Below, piece by piece: positions 17,279-25,665 of a DNA stretch of 64,000 nucleotides. Each line of letters begins with the position of its first letter. Position 1 is the first letter of the stretch. Where the stretch lies: NCBI RefSeq assembly GCF_033406955.1, contig NZ_CP137734.1, positions 4,340,001-4,404,000 of the forward strand, read 5' to 3'. The notes below the pieces were generated by a model that had not been told where the DNA came from, made no database searches, and saw only the letters and a list, made by a program, of their open reading frames with translations. This DNA is from Streptomyces violaceoruber. GTDB lineage: Bacteria > Actinomycetota > Actinomycetes > Streptomycetales > Streptomycetaceae. The translations under genes and the position numbers were made by a program.

Positions 17279-18295
17279 TCAGCCGGCCGCCGCGTGCAGG
17301 GTCAGATCGACGACCAGCGCGCGGTGGTCGGTGCCGGCCAGGGCCAGGAACCGGGCGTCGCGCGCGGCGAAGTCCCCGGACACCAGGACGTGGTCGATCT
17401 GCGTGCCGAACACGGGGAGGGTCCGCACGGGCCAGCTGGGCGTGCGGTCCTGGCCCGCGAGCCGGGCCGCGTCGCGCAGCCCCGTGTCCAGGATGCGGCG
17501 GAAGGCGGCGTGGTCCTGCGAGGCGTTGAAGTCGCCGGCCAGGACGGTGGGCGTCCCGCGGTCCCCCGCGGCGGCGTCGCGCAGGGCGGCCAGCTCCTCG
17601 CGCCACAGGTCCACCCGGTCCGCCAGCGGCGGCATCGGGTGGGCGAGCCGGAGCCGTACGGGGTGGCCGCGTACGTCGGCGACGGCGGCGGGCATGCCCA
17701 GGGTGCCGGGGACGGCGGGGGCGGCCCGGAGCGGGAAGGCGCTCAGGATCACGGAGCCCTTGGAGCCGTCGCCCTCGACGGCCCGCCGGTGCGGATAGCC
17801 GGCGGCCAGGTCGCGCCGCAGCGCCGCGCCGCACGTGCGCTCGCACTCCTGTACGAACACGAGGTCGGGCTTCTCGCGGCGCACGGCGGCGATCAGCGCG
17901 TCGGTGCCCTGCCCGAACTCCACGTTCGAGGTCAGCACCCGGACCTCGGCGACGGGCGGCCCGGTGGGCTCCACGCTCTTGCCGTACGGCTCGATGAACC
18001 ACGCGAGGAGCCCGAGCAGCGCGACGCCCCACACCGCGCCGGTCCACCACCGGGCGAGCAGCGTGAGCAGCAGCCCGGCGCCGGTCGGCACCAGCAGCCA
18101 GGGCAGGAAGGCGAGGAGCTGCGGTACGGGGGTGACGCCGTCGCTGTCGGCGGTCCGGCAGCCGACGACCACGCTCACCCCGGCGAACAGCAGCGCCGCG
18201 CACCAGGCTCCGGGGCGCCGTCCGGTGCGGCGGGGCGTGCGTCCGCCGTCGGCGTCCGTCCACGTGCCGTTCGCCGTGTCGGTCTCGGTGTCCAA
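17279..18295 (-). CDS. Membrane-anchored endonuclease/exonuclease/phosphatase family protein
   Basis: Protein of 338 aa with three N-terminal membrane segments (about residues 28-45, 60-82, 88-105) followed by an extracytoplasmic EEP domain (about 118-335). The domain shows the family's metal-site residues: VLTSNVEFG (Asn), VFVQECE (Glu), LAGDFNAS (Asp/Asn) and GTDHRALVVDL (Asp/His). Substrates of this family range from DNA to phospholipids, and the outward-facing location favours a phosphoester or lipid role. A TTG at 18295 behind GAAGGG is the best start; no ATG is available at this position. Convergent with phoX, 26 bases apart. Confidence 0.82.
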   Translation of the reverse strand: MDTETDTANGTWTDADGGRTPRRTGRRPGAWCAALLFAGVSVVVGCRTADSDGVTPVPQLLAFLPWLLVPTGAGLLLTLLARWWTGAVWGVALLGLLAWFIEPYGKSVEPTGPPVAEVRVLTSNVEFGQGTDALIAAVRREKPDLVFVQECERTCGAALRRDLAAGYPHRRAVEGDGSKGSVILSAFPLRAAPAVPGTLGMPAAVADVRGHPVRLRLAHPMPPLADRVDLWREELAALRDAAAGDRGTPTVLAGDFNASQDHAAFRRILDTGLRDAARLAGQDRTPSWPVRTLPVFGTQIDHVLVSGDFAARDARFLALAGTDHRALVVDLTLHAAAG

Positions 18296-18330
18296 GTCCC
18301 GGCCCTTCGCTCGCGGTGCGATGCCCGGAT

Positions 18331-18702
18331 CTACGCCGGGGCGTGGAACTCCCGGACGACTTCGATGCGGCCCACGATGTGCCGGTTGAACTCCGCCAGC
18401 TCCTCCGCCGGGACCCACAGCTCCAGGATGGTCTCGCCGCCTGCCCGGCGTACGGGGTAGCGGGCCAGGAAGGCGGTGTCGGCCTCGAACCGGGTCACGT
18501 GGCCCGAGCCGGAGGCGGGGACGTTCCAGTCGCGGGCGATGCGGACGGCGTAGTCCTCGTTGAGGACCGGGTAGAAGATCGGCTGCTCGGGCAGGCGCGG
18601 GGGCCAGGCCGTCCAGCCGGAGGCCTCGACGAGCGCCAGCTCCTCGGGGCCGGTGGGCCGCCACAGGGTCGTCGTGCCGCTCTCGGTCCGTCGCTCGGTC
18701 AT
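18331..18702 (-). CDS. Conserved actinobacterial protein (often labelled ADP-ribosylation/crystallin J1)
   Basis: Soluble protein of 123 aa with the conserved pattern LWRPTGPEELALVEASGW, FYPVLNEDYAVRIARDWN, FLARYPVRRAGG and LWVPAEELAEFNRHIVG. Homologues are common in Streptomyces and are often annotated as ADP-ribosylation/crystallin J1, but the protein is far too short for that enzyme and no catalytic residues can be assigned. ATG 18702 is preferred to an upstream in-frame start because conservation begins here. Ends 35 bases before the EEP gene start on the same strand, possibly co-transcribed. Confidence 0.75.
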   Translation of the reverse strand: MTERRTESGTTTLWRPTGPEELALVEASGWTAWPPRLPEQPIFYPVLNEDYAVRIARDWNVPASGSGHVTRFEADTAFLARYPVRRAGGETILELWVPAEELAEFNRHIVGRIEVVREFHAPA

Positions 18703-18747
18703 GGGCGGCGACGTTAGCCGCCCGGGCGCGGTCCCCGCCAAGGGGTT

Positions 18748-19704
18748 TCAGAGCCGGGTGCGCGTCGGCCGGGGCGGGCCGGGCTCGGCGGAGGGCTTCG
18801 AGGCAGGCTCCGCGGTGGGCTCCTCGGCGGACCGGCGGCGCGGTGGGCGCCCGTACCGGCCCGTGAGCCACGAGACCAGGGCGACCGCGAGGCCGAGGGC
18901 GACGAGGAGCCAGGAGGCGGTGCGCAGTGTTTCGGTGAGGGCGTCGTACACGGCGCCCGCGGCGGGGCCGTCCACCGGGCCGGGGAGTTCTGCGACGGTG
19001 AGCCGGCGGCCGGCCAGGACGGCGAGGGCGAGCAGGGCGCCGCCGAGGGCGGTGCCGATCCCGGCGGCCGTGACGGCGCGGCGGCGGCGGGCGGCGACGG
19101 CGATCGCGGTGACCGCGAAGACGACGGCCGCCAGCGGCAGCCAGAAGGCGGCGACGTCGAGCACGTGGTAGCCCTCCCTGAGCCGGTCCGCCTGGCGGGC
19201 CGGGAGCACGGTGACCGCGGTGTGCCGGACCGGGATGCGCCGGGCGAAGGGCACGTGGTCCTCGGCGAGCCGGTCCCGCACGCGTTCGGTGACGGGGGCC
19301 AGGTCGACGGTGATCGCGTGTCCGGCCGCGCCGTCGTCCCGCAGGGCGCGCAGCACGGCGGCGTGGACGGTGCGGTTCGCCGCGTCCCAGCCCTCGTGGA
19401 AGGCCTCGGTCCGGGTGAACGAGCGGGCCGCGTCCCGCACGAAGAGCCGCACGCTGCCGTCCACGGGTCCCGCCGCGACCTCGTCGACGAGCCCCGCGAA
19501 CCCGGCGCCCAGCGTGTCGGCGGCCGCGTCCCGCACGTCCGGATCGTCGGCGAGCGGGGCCATGGACGCGACGTAGCGGCCCGTGTCGGCCGGCCCGTGC
19601 ATCGCCCAGCCGGCCAGCGTGGCGCACGGGGCGAGCAGGCTGGCGAGGACGATCAGGGCGGCCGACAGGGCGCTCCGGAGGCGGGGGGACACCCTCCCAG
19701 GCAA
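18748..19704 (-). CDS. Four-helix membrane protein with external domain
   Basis: Unrecognised protein of about 318 aa. Transmembrane segments lie at about 11-35, 178-205, 214-238 and 265-286; between the first two is a roughly 140-residue extracytoplasmic domain rich in acidic residues. The C-terminal 35 residues are Pro/Arg-rich and cytoplasmic. TTG 19704 is the furthest upstream start; a GTG 12 bases inside is possible, although the GGGAGG there is too close to it. The architecture resembles widespread Streptomyces integral membrane proteins of unknown role. Confidence 0.7.
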   Translation of the reverse strand: MPGRVSPRLRSALSAALIVLASLLAPCATLAGWAMHGPADTGRYVASMAPLADDPDVRDAAADTLGAGFAGLVDEVAAGPVDGSVRLFVRDAARSFTRTEAFHEGWDAANRTVHAAVLRALRDDGAAGHAITVDLAPVTERVRDRLAEDHVPFARRIPVRHTAVTVLPARQADRLREGYHVLDVAAFWLPLAAVVFAVTAIAVAARRRRAVTAAGIGTALGGALLALAVLAGRRLTVAELPGPVDGPAAGAVYDALTETLRTASWLLVALGLAVALVSWLTGRYGRPPRRRSAEEPTAEPASKPSAEPGPPRPTRTRL

Positions 19705-19764
19705 ACCCCCGCGCCCCCGCCGGGCGACCGGCGTGACTGCATATGGCCCCCGGGGACGAGCCGG

Positions 19765-20283
19765 TCAGGTGGTGCGGGTGAGGGTGCGGTGCCTGGCCGC
19801 CCGGGCCTCCTCGGCGTCCTGGCGGGTGGCGTAGAAGTAGTACAGCCCGGCCGTCACCGCCGCCGCGAGCAGCAGGGACACCAGGACGCAGGTGAACATG
19901 GCCACGCCGCTGCCCGAGTAGAGGAAGCCCAGGGCGCTGCCCGCGAACGCCCCCCACAGCACCGCGTGGCCCTCGCGCGGCAGCCGGTCGGCCACGGCGC
20001 GGACCACGTACCACAGGAGGGCGAAGGCGAGCACCGTCATGAAGCCGAACAGCAGGTTCCAGCCGGTGACGGGGCCGCCGTGGCGGCGGACGGACGCCGC
20101 CCAGTAGCCGTAGACCAGGCCGATCGCCAGTGGCATCGCCCACTTCGCCAGCAGGTGGGTCCGCGCGCCGAAGACGTCGGGCATCCGGCGCCCGGACGTG
20201 TCCCTTCCCGTACCCCTTCCGGTACCGGTGCCGCCGGTGCGGGCGCCGGTGGACGTTGTGCGTGTGGGTACCGCGTGAACCAT
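19765..20283 (-). CDS. Hypothetical four-TM membrane protein
   Basis: Protein of 172 aa. A hydrophilic Thr/Gly/Arg-rich N-terminus (about 1-35, including TGGTGTGRGTGRDT) precedes four hydrophobic helices at about 40-60, 72-94, 108-130 and 134-155. No enzymatic motif is visible. Starts at ATG 20283, which faces the divergent SpoIIE phosphatase gene across about 110 bases, so the two may share a regulatory region. Confidence 0.72.
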   Translation of the reverse strand: MVHAVPTRTTSTGARTGGTGTGRGTGRDTSGRRMPDVFGARTHLLAKWAMPLAIGLVYGYWAASVRRHGGPVTGWNLLFGFMTVLAFALLWYVVRAVADRLPREGHAVLWGAFAGSALGFLYSGSGVAMFTCVLVSLLLAAAVTAGLYYFYATRQDAEEARAARHRTLTRTT

Positions 20284-20395
20284 GAGAGCACTCCTCTCGC
20301 CTCGCCCCGTCTGCCCCCGTCTACCAGCGCACACCCGGGTCCGCCGACTGGCAAGTCAGGATGCGGGGCGGTGCGGCGCGTGCTTCGCTTCCCCC

Positions 20396-21637
20396 GTGAG
20401 GGGTCGCGTGCGCGGGCCGGTGCGTGGCCGGTGGGAGTTGCTGGGCGGGCTCGTCCGGGCCGCGGGCCGGGGCGACGCCCTGTCGCGGCACGAGCTGCTG
20501 AGCGTGCGCGGCCACAGTGCGGCGTGGCTGTTCCCGCTGCTCATGCTCGTCGGCATCGCCGTGGCCGACGTGACGACCAACGTGTTCCAGATCATCGCCT
20601 GGACCGTGCTCGTCCCCGGCGTCGCGGCCGCGATCTGCGGTGTGTGGAGCACGGCCGTGTTCGCGGTGCTGTCGACAGCCGTCTACATGATGGCAGACCT
20701 GGTCTGGAAGCACCGGGAGGAGACCGGCATGGCCGGCCTGCTGCTCGTCGCCCTCGGTGGTGTCGTCGCCGTGGGGGTGGCCGCCGTCCGGGTCGGCGGC
20801 GAGCGGCGCATGCTGCACATGCGGGACATCGCCGAGACCACCCGCCGCACCGTGCTGCGCCCGCTCCCGGTGGGTTTCGGCGGCCTCGACCACGCCGCCG
20901 TCTACCTCTCCGCGGACAGCGAGGCCCGCGTCGGCGGCGACTTCTACGACATCCAGCCCGGACCGCACGGCACCCGGGTCCTCGTCGGCGACGTGCAGGG
21001 CAAGGGGCTCGGCGCGGTGGAGACGGCCGCCGCGCTGCTCGGCACCTTCCGCGAGGCCGGGTACCACGAAGCCGACCTCGCGACGGTCGCCGAGCGCCTG
21101 GAGACCCGCATGGTGCGCCACCGCGAGCACACCGCCGCCCTCGGCCGGGCCGACGGCGACCGGTTCGCCACCGCCGTGCTGATCGGGTTCCCGCCCGGCC
21201 CGCCGGACGCCGTGGACATCGCGGACGCCGTGGACTGCGTCGTCTTCGGCCACGAGCCCCCGATGGCGGTCGGCCCCCGCGGGGTGCGCCTGCTGCCGGT
21301 CGTGGGCGGGCTGCCGCTGGGGATGGCCGAACTGGCGCCCACCGGCCGGTCCGGGACGCCGCCGGTGCACCGGCTGCACCTGGCCGAGGACGAGACGCTG
21401 CTGCTGGTCACCGACGGGGTGACGGAGGCCCGGGACCCCGCCGGGGTCTTCTACCGGCCGGCCGACGACATCGCCCTCGCCCTCGCCGCCGACCCGCGCA
21501 GCGCCGTGCCCGCGCGGCTGGTGTCCCTCGTCCGGGACGGCACGCTGCGGCACTGCCGGGGGCGGGTGGCCGACGACACCACGGTCTTCGCGGTACGGCG
21601 GACACCGGCCGGCCGGGAGCCGTCCGGCGGCGGCTGA
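20396..21637 (+). CDS. Membrane-anchored SpoIIE/PP2C phosphatase
   Basis: About 413 aa. Three or four transmembrane helices (about residues 40-130, ALLFPLLMLVG-type hydrophobic runs) form the sensor part; a PP2C/SpoIIE phosphatase domain follows (about 165-400) with ARVGGDFYDIQPGP, VGDVQGKG and LLLVTDGVTEAR containing the metal-binding Asp residues. Members dephosphorylate anti-anti-sigma factors. The GTG at 20396 is the likely start; GTG codons at 20408 and further in are alternatives, and no convincing Shine-Dalgarno site distinguishes them. It is the second SpoIIE-type enzyme in the window and has no HATPase domain. Confidence 0.85.
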   Translation: MRGRVRGPVRGRWELLGGLVRAAGRGDALSRHELLSVRGHSAAWLFPLLMLVGIAVADVTTNVFQIIAWTVLVPGVAAAICGVWSTAVFAVLSTAVYMMADLVWKHREETGMAGLLLVALGGVVAVGVAAVRVGGERRMLHMRDIAETTRRTVLRPLPVGFGGLDHAAVYLSADSEARVGGDFYDIQPGPHGTRVLVGDVQGKGLGAVETAAALLGTFREAGYHEADLATVAERLETRMVRHREHTAALGRADGDRFATAVLIGFPPGPPDAVDIADAVDCVVFGHEPPMAVGPRGVRLLPVVGGLPLGMAELAPTGRSGTPPVHRLHLAEDETLLLVTDGVTEARDPAGVFYRPADDIALALAADPRSAVPARLVSLVRDGTLRHCRGRVADDTTVFAVRRTPAGREPSGGG

Positions 21638-21674
21638 GTGCCGCGCTTCGCAGCCGCAGCGGTTACGGTGCTGC

Positions 21675-21700
21675 CGTACGTGATCGACGTACGTGATCGA
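21675..21700 (+). repeat. Tandem 13-bp repeat before the 21721 gene
   Basis: CGTACGTGATCGA occurs twice in perfect tandem, ending 20 bases before the ATG at 21721 and immediately before its AGGGGGAGGGG ribosome-binding site. Each unit contains the palindrome CGTACG, so it could be an operator near the transcription start. Confidence 0.8.
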
Positions 21701-21720
21701 CAGGGGGAGGGGACAGGGAC

Positions 21721-22800
21721 ATGCCCGGAACCGTGCTGCTGCTCGCGGCGTCGCCCGTGGGCCGCGGATGCCTGGTGGACGCCGCCTCCGTGCTCCCCGT
21801 GCTCGCGGCCGTGCCGCCCGCCGTGCTCTCCGGCACGGACACGGCGAACGTCGTCGAGCTCGCCGACCCGCTGGAGCCGCAGGCCGTCCTGACCCGGCTG
21901 AGGGCCGCGGCGGCGGCCCCCGGACCGCTCACGGTCTACGTCGCCGGACAGCTCCAGCTGGACCGGCGCCAGCGCCTGCCGCACCTGGCGCTGGCCCGCA
22001 CGACCCCGTCGACCGTCCGCTACACGGCACTGCCCTGGCACTGGATCCGCGAGGAGCTGCGGCTGCGGCCGAGCGGCGCGACGACGCTGCTGCTCGATCT
22101 GCACGCCGACCACGAGACCTGGCAGTGGCTGCGGACCAGCCCGCTGGACTCCGGGCGCAACAACGCCGTCTACGGCCGCGTCGCGCCGCCGCCCGCACGG
22201 CGGGCGGTGGCCGTCCCGTCGTACATGCGGGGCGTGGCGACGATCCTGCGCAGCGGGCACCGGCCGCCGCCGGACGAGCTGCACCAGCAGGCGCTGGCCC
22301 GCGCCGCCGCCGACGCCCCGGGCAGCGGCGCGGTGACTGGCGCCGACCTGGTGCTGACGGCGCCGGGGCCGGTGGCGGGCGACCCGCACGCCGTCATCGC
22401 CGCCGCCGTGCGCTCCGGGCGGCACGGGGACGCCGACGCGTTCGCCGCCCGGCACGAGCGGGCCGCGGCCCACGCGCACGGGCCCGCCTCCGAGGACGCG
22501 CTGCACTGGGCGGAGGTCCGGGCCGACCTGGCCATGTTCGCGGGGGACCCGGTGCGCAGCTGCCGGTCCTGGCTGACGGTGGCCGAGGCCCGGCTCGGCG
22601 CCGGGCAGCTCCCGCAGGCGCCCGCCGTGGAGGCGGCCGTCGACCGGGCCCACCACCAGTGGGGACGGATCCGCGACGCCGGACCGGCCCGCGAACTGGG
22701 CGCGGCCCTCGCCGCGCTGCGCGGCCGCGTACCGGGCCGCCGCGAGGGCGCCCTGGACCATGTCCAGCGCGAACTGAGCCGGCTCCAGACCCAGGGCTGA
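21721..22800 (+). CDS. Conserved Streptomyces protein of unknown function
   Basis: Soluble protein of 359 aa, not recognised. The N-terminal half (about 1-165) looks like an alpha/beta domain with repeated hydrophobic strands (TVLLLAASPVG, LTVYVAGQLQL, TTLLLDLHADH); the C-terminal half (about 195-359) is alanine-rich and helical, suggesting a TPR-like scaffold, with the phrase HAVIAAAVRSGRHGDADAFAARHERAAA. No signal peptide. ATG 21721 has a strong AGGGGGAGGGG site and a tandem 13-bp repeat upstream. A regulatory or scaffold role is only a guess. Confidence 0.75.
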   Translation: MPGTVLLLAASPVGRGCLVDAASVLPVLAAVPPAVLSGTDTANVVELADPLEPQAVLTRLRAAAAAPGPLTVYVAGQLQLDRRQRLPHLALARTTPSTVRYTALPWHWIREELRLRPSGATTLLLDLHADHETWQWLRTSPLDSGRNNAVYGRVAPPPARRAVAVPSYMRGVATILRSGHRPPPDELHQQALARAAADAPGSGAVTGADLVLTAPGPVAGDPHAVIAAAVRSGRHGDADAFAARHERAAAHAHGPASEDALHWAEVRADLAMFAGDPVRSCRSWLTVAEARLGAGQLPQAPAVEAAVDRAHHQWGRIRDAGPARELGAALAALRGRVPGRREGALDHVQRELSRLQTQG

Positions 22801-22849
22801 ACGCACCGGCTCCAGACCCAGGACCGGGGGCGCCCTCCCGACGGGCGTC

Positions 22850-23026
22850 CTAGCCGTCCTCCGGGGCCGGGCCCTCCTCGGGCGGGGCGGCCTCCTGGGC
22901 CGGGGCCGGGGACGGTGCCGTGTCCGCGGGGCCCGCGTTGGCGGCCAGCAGCAGGCAGGCCACGGCGGCGACGGCGGCGGTGAGCGCTCTGGCGTAACGT
23001 TCGGCGGTGCGGAAGCGTACGGGCAC
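22850..23026 (-). CDS. Small exported or membrane protein, 58 aa
   Basis: A short frame beginning GTG 23026 behind an AGAGGACACC ribosome-binding site encodes a basic start VPVRFRTAERYARALTAAV, a hydrophobic helix (about 14-31) and an acidic Pro/Glu/Ala tail (PAPAQEAAPPEEGPAPEDG). Codon use is typical Streptomyces. It resembles small secreted or membrane-tethered peptides found divergent to XRE regulators. It is divergent from the 23139 regulator gene and shares the palindromic operator between them. Function unknown; it could be a peptide controlled by that regulator. Confidence 0.6.
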   Translation of the reverse strand: MPVRFRTAERYARALTAAVAAVACLLLAANAGPADTAPSPAPAQEAAPPEEGPAPEDG

Positions 23027-23058
23027 GGTGTCCTCTGGGGGATGAGGGATTGTGTCAA

Positions 23059-23090
23059 GCGCGGTTAAGCGCGCTTAATACGCGGTTTAA
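23059..23090. promoter_or_regulatory. Palindrome and direct repeats, putative operator
   Basis: A perfect 14-bp palindrome TTAAGCGCGCTTAA (23065-23078) overlaps three related units, CGCGGTTAA, CGCGCTTAA and CGCGGTTTAA, spaced about 10-12 bases. It is the only AT-rich stretch between the small divergent gene and the XRE-TPR regulator and is a good candidate for that regulator's binding site. Confidence 0.6.
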
Positions 23091-23138
23091 CCTAGAGCCG
23101 TCCGCGCCGAACGGCAAGAGCCTCATGGGGAGTTGGCA

Positions 23139-24488
23139 GTGGGGGACCGTGACGACCGAAACGACATCGGACGCCGGGTGCAGCGCCTGCGCGCCGAGCG
23201 CGGGATGACCCAGCGCCAGCTCGCGGAACCGGCGTACACACCCGCCTACATCTCCACCCTGGAGGCCGGCCGCGTCCGCCCCTCCGACGAGGCGCTGCGG
23301 CACCTCGCCGACCGGCTCGGTGTCGGATACGAGGAGCTGGTCACCGGACGGCCCGCCCGCCTCGCCACCGACCTGCGGCTCAGGCTCACCGAGGCGCAGC
23401 GCACCCTCGCCACCGAGGGCGCGGAGCAGGCGGCCGCGCAGTACACCGGGCTGCTCGCCGAGGCCGAGACGTACGAGCTGGCCGAGGAGCGGGCCGCCGC
23501 GCTGCTCGGGCTCGGCGAGTGTGCCGTGGAGACCGGCGAACTGGCCGCGGGGCGCCAGTACTTCGAGCGGGCCGAGCAGTGCCTCGTCGACGCCGGGGCC
23601 CCGCTGCCCGCCCGGGTCCCCGCCCTGCGCGGACGCGCGCTCGCGCACTACCTCGCCGGTGAACTGCGGTACGCCGTGTACCTGCTGGAGTCCACCCTGG
23701 ACGAGCTGAACCGCGGCGGTCTGCACGATCCCGACGCGCTGCTGCTGCTCTACGCCAGCGCGATCGGCCCGTACATGGACATGGGCGCCCACGCGCGCGC
23801 CGCGCAGGCCGCCGAACTCGCCCTCGCCCTCGCGCCCAGCGCCGGTGACCCCGCGCTGGTGGCCCGCATGCACCGCTCGGTCGCCCGCACCCTGCTCGCC
23901 GAGGGCCGCCTCGCCGAGGCCGACGCCTCGCTCGCCAAGGCGGCCGAGCTGTACCGCACCCTGCAACTGGGCACCGAGCTGGCCAACTGCCACTGGATGC
24001 GCGGCTACGTCTGCGCCCAGAACGGCGAACTGCCGCGCGCCGAGGCGGAGATGCGCGAGGCCCTCGCCATGCTCTCGGCCACCCGCGCCGCCCTGTACAG
24101 CAGCCAGGTCGCCGTCGAGCTGGCCGACGTACTGCACCGGCGCGGCAAGTCCGAGGAGGCCGCCGAGCTGCTGCACGGGGTCCTCGACGACCTCTCCTCC
24201 GAACGCGGCGCCGTGCACTCCGCGGGCGCGCACCGGCTGCTCGGCATCATCGCCGAGGACGCCCGGGACACCGAGGCCGCCGAGGAGCACTACGTCCGGG
24301 CGCTGAGCCTGCTGGAGCGGGCCGGCGCGGCGGGCGACCTGGCCGACCTGTGCCGTCTCCTCGGCGACCTGCTGCGCCGCACCGGCCGCGTCGAGGCGGC
24401 CCTGGACGCCTACCGCACCGGCCTCGGGCACCGCACCGCGCCCGGCACGACCACTCTGGGCCCGGCCCCCGCCCAGCCGCCGCTGTAG
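23139..24488 (+). CDS. XRE-family regulator with TPR repeats
   Basis: Regulator of 449 aa. The N-terminal helix-turn-helix (about 10-65: RVQRLRAERGMTQRQLAE...YISTLEAGRVRPSDEAL) is XRE type; the remaining 370 residues form tandem tetratricopeptide-like helices with repeated A-A-L-x-G and W/Y-A patterns. The layout matches peptide- or signal-sensing regulators in which TPRs bind a partner. GTG 23139 has a GGGGAG site six bases upstream; the TTG at 23133 touches that site and is less likely. The small divergent gene and the palindromic operator next to it suggest autoregulation. The stop is followed within nine bases by the second intergenic repeat. Confidence 0.87.
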   Translation: MGDRDDRNDIGRRVQRLRAERGMTQRQLAEPAYTPAYISTLEAGRVRPSDEALRHLADRLGVGYEELVTGRPARLATDLRLRLTEAQRTLATEGAEQAAAQYTGLLAEAETYELAEERAAALLGLGECAVETGELAAGRQYFERAEQCLVDAGAPLPARVPALRGRALAHYLAGELRYAVYLLESTLDELNRGGLHDPDALLLLYASAIGPYMDMGAHARAAQAAELALALAPSAGDPALVARMHRSVARTLLAEGRLAEADASLAKAAELYRTLQLGTELANCHWMRGYVCAQNGELPRAEAEMREALAMLSATRAALYSSQVAVELADVLHRRGKSEEAAELLHGVLDDLSSERGAVHSAGAHRLLGIIAEDARDTEAAEEHYVRALSLLERAGAAGDLADLCRLLGDLLRRTGRVEAALDAYRTGLGHRTAPGTTTLGPAPAQPPL

Positions 24489-24496
24489 TCCCCGCC

Positions 24497-24680
24497 GGGG
24501 GTGTCGTTTGGATCTTGCCGGGGTCGCGGGGTCTGGCACGCACGTCTGCGGCGTTGTCGTCGGTTGCCAGGGCTCTGCCCTGTCGCCCTCCTCCGCCTTG
24601 CAGCCGCACGCACCAGACCCCGCTCGGGTCGGCCACAAGGCACCGTCGACCCCGGCCGGCCCGATCCGAACGACACCCCC
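24497..24680. repeat. Intergenic inverted-repeat element, copy 2
   Basis: A 184-bp element with inverted ends GGGGGTGTCGTTTGGATC and, on the other strand, GGGGGTGTCGTTCGGATC, an inner pair (GGTCTGGCACGCACG.. and ..GCACGCACCAGACC), and the core shared with copy 1 (TCTGCGGCGTTGTCGTCGGT and TGTCGCCCTCCTCCGCCTTG). Again it fills the space between two convergent genes, the right end overlapping the stop codon of the lipoprotein gene. The outer ends differ from copy 1, so core and termini evolve separately. Confidence 0.82.
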
Positions 24681-25534
24681 TAGACCTGGGCCCGGCCCTG
24701 TCGCCGGGCCTCCGCCAGGCGGCCGGTGCCGATGTCGACGGACGTCCGGGTGGTGTCGTCGGCCGGTTCGCCGAGGGTGCCGTTGGTGAGGCTGATCGCG
24801 TCGTCGCCGAGGCGGACGGCGACCAGGTCCACCGTGAGGATCCCGTCGCGGGCCTCCCCGCCGGAGCCGTCGTCCGGCGCCGTGCCGCCCACCGTCACCC
24901 GCAGGCCCCGGCGGGCGTCCCCCGCCTCCGGCAGGACCAGGCCGGTGACGCGGACGTCCCGGGCGGTGCCGCGGGCGGGCCGTGCGGTGAAGTGCCCGCA
25001 CGTGTCCGGCAGCGTCCCGAGCCACGCCAGCGTCCGGTCGAGGTCGGCGGCGCGGTAGGAGGTGACCCGGTAGTGCAGCTGGGCCCCGTCCTCCGTGTCG
25101 TCCAGGGCGGCCGTGGCCCGGGGCGCGGTGGCGGCGTCCGAGCCGAAGAGGTCCTCGGTGTAGAGGACGTCCAGCAGCCGTCGGCAGTCGGGCCGGTCGG
25201 CGGTGGCCTTGAGCAGTTCGTCCCGCCAGGTCGCGGCACCCCGCGTCGGCTCCCACGCCTCCCCCAGGTCGGCCGCCGTGATCAGGGCGGCCCGCGCCTG
25301 CCCCCGGGTGAGCACCGGCGGCAGGCCGGACGACGGAAGCGCGGCCGGGGACTGCGCGGTCGGCGACACGGTGCCGTCCGCCTCGTCCGCGCCCCGCCCG
25401 CCACCGACGCAGGCGGTCGCCGTCAGCGCCAGCACCGCCGCGAGCGCGGCACCGGGCAGCGGACGGAGGGCGGGGATGCGTGACGGTCGGGCGGCGGGGG
25501 CGCGTGACGGTCGGGCGGCGGGGGCGTGCTGCAT
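24680..25534 (-). CDS. Putative lipoprotein or secreted protein
   Basis: Protein of 284 aa. The N-terminus is basic, carries a duplicated 8-residue APAARPSR unit, then a hydrophobic stretch (about 28-42) ending ALTATACVGGG, a plausible though non-classical lipobox. The mature part (about 70-284) resembles sensor or PknH-like extracellular domains only vaguely (LTRGQARAALITAADLGEAW is typical of such actinobacterial lipoproteins). ATG 25534 has an AGGAGG site. It is the last gene of a run on this strand behind the GH13 gene, and its stop codon lies in the repeat element. Confidence 0.75.
   Translation of the reverse strand: MQHAPAARPSRAPAARPSRIPALRPLPGAALAAVLALTATACVGGGRGADEADGTVSPTAQSPAALPSSGLPPVLTRGQARAALITAADLGEAWEPTRGAATWRDELLKATADRPDCRRLLDVLYTEDLFGSDAATAPRATAALDDTEDGAQLHYRVTSYRAADLDRTLAWLGTLPDTCGHFTARPARGTARDVRVTGLVLPEAGDARRGLRVTVGGTAPDDGSGGEARDGILTVDLVAVRLGDDAISLTNGTLGEPADDTTRTSVDIGTGRLAEARRQGRAQV
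25478..25525 (-). repeat. 24-bp tandem repeat in the lipoprotein gene
   Basis: GCGTGACGGTCGGGCGGCGG with flanking bases is repeated with a 24-bp period (eight codons), doubling the APAARPSR peptide in the basic part of the signal sequence. Confidence 0.8.
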
Positions 25535-25665
25535 CGGTGCCTCCTGGCGGGCCGGTGCGACCGGCGCCGTTCAGGATCGGTCACGTCTCCACGGCACCAC
25601 CGTCCCCGCCGCGCCACCAGCGTGCGCGGCCGTCCGGGTGAGCGCCGGGCGACCGCGCGGACCGG

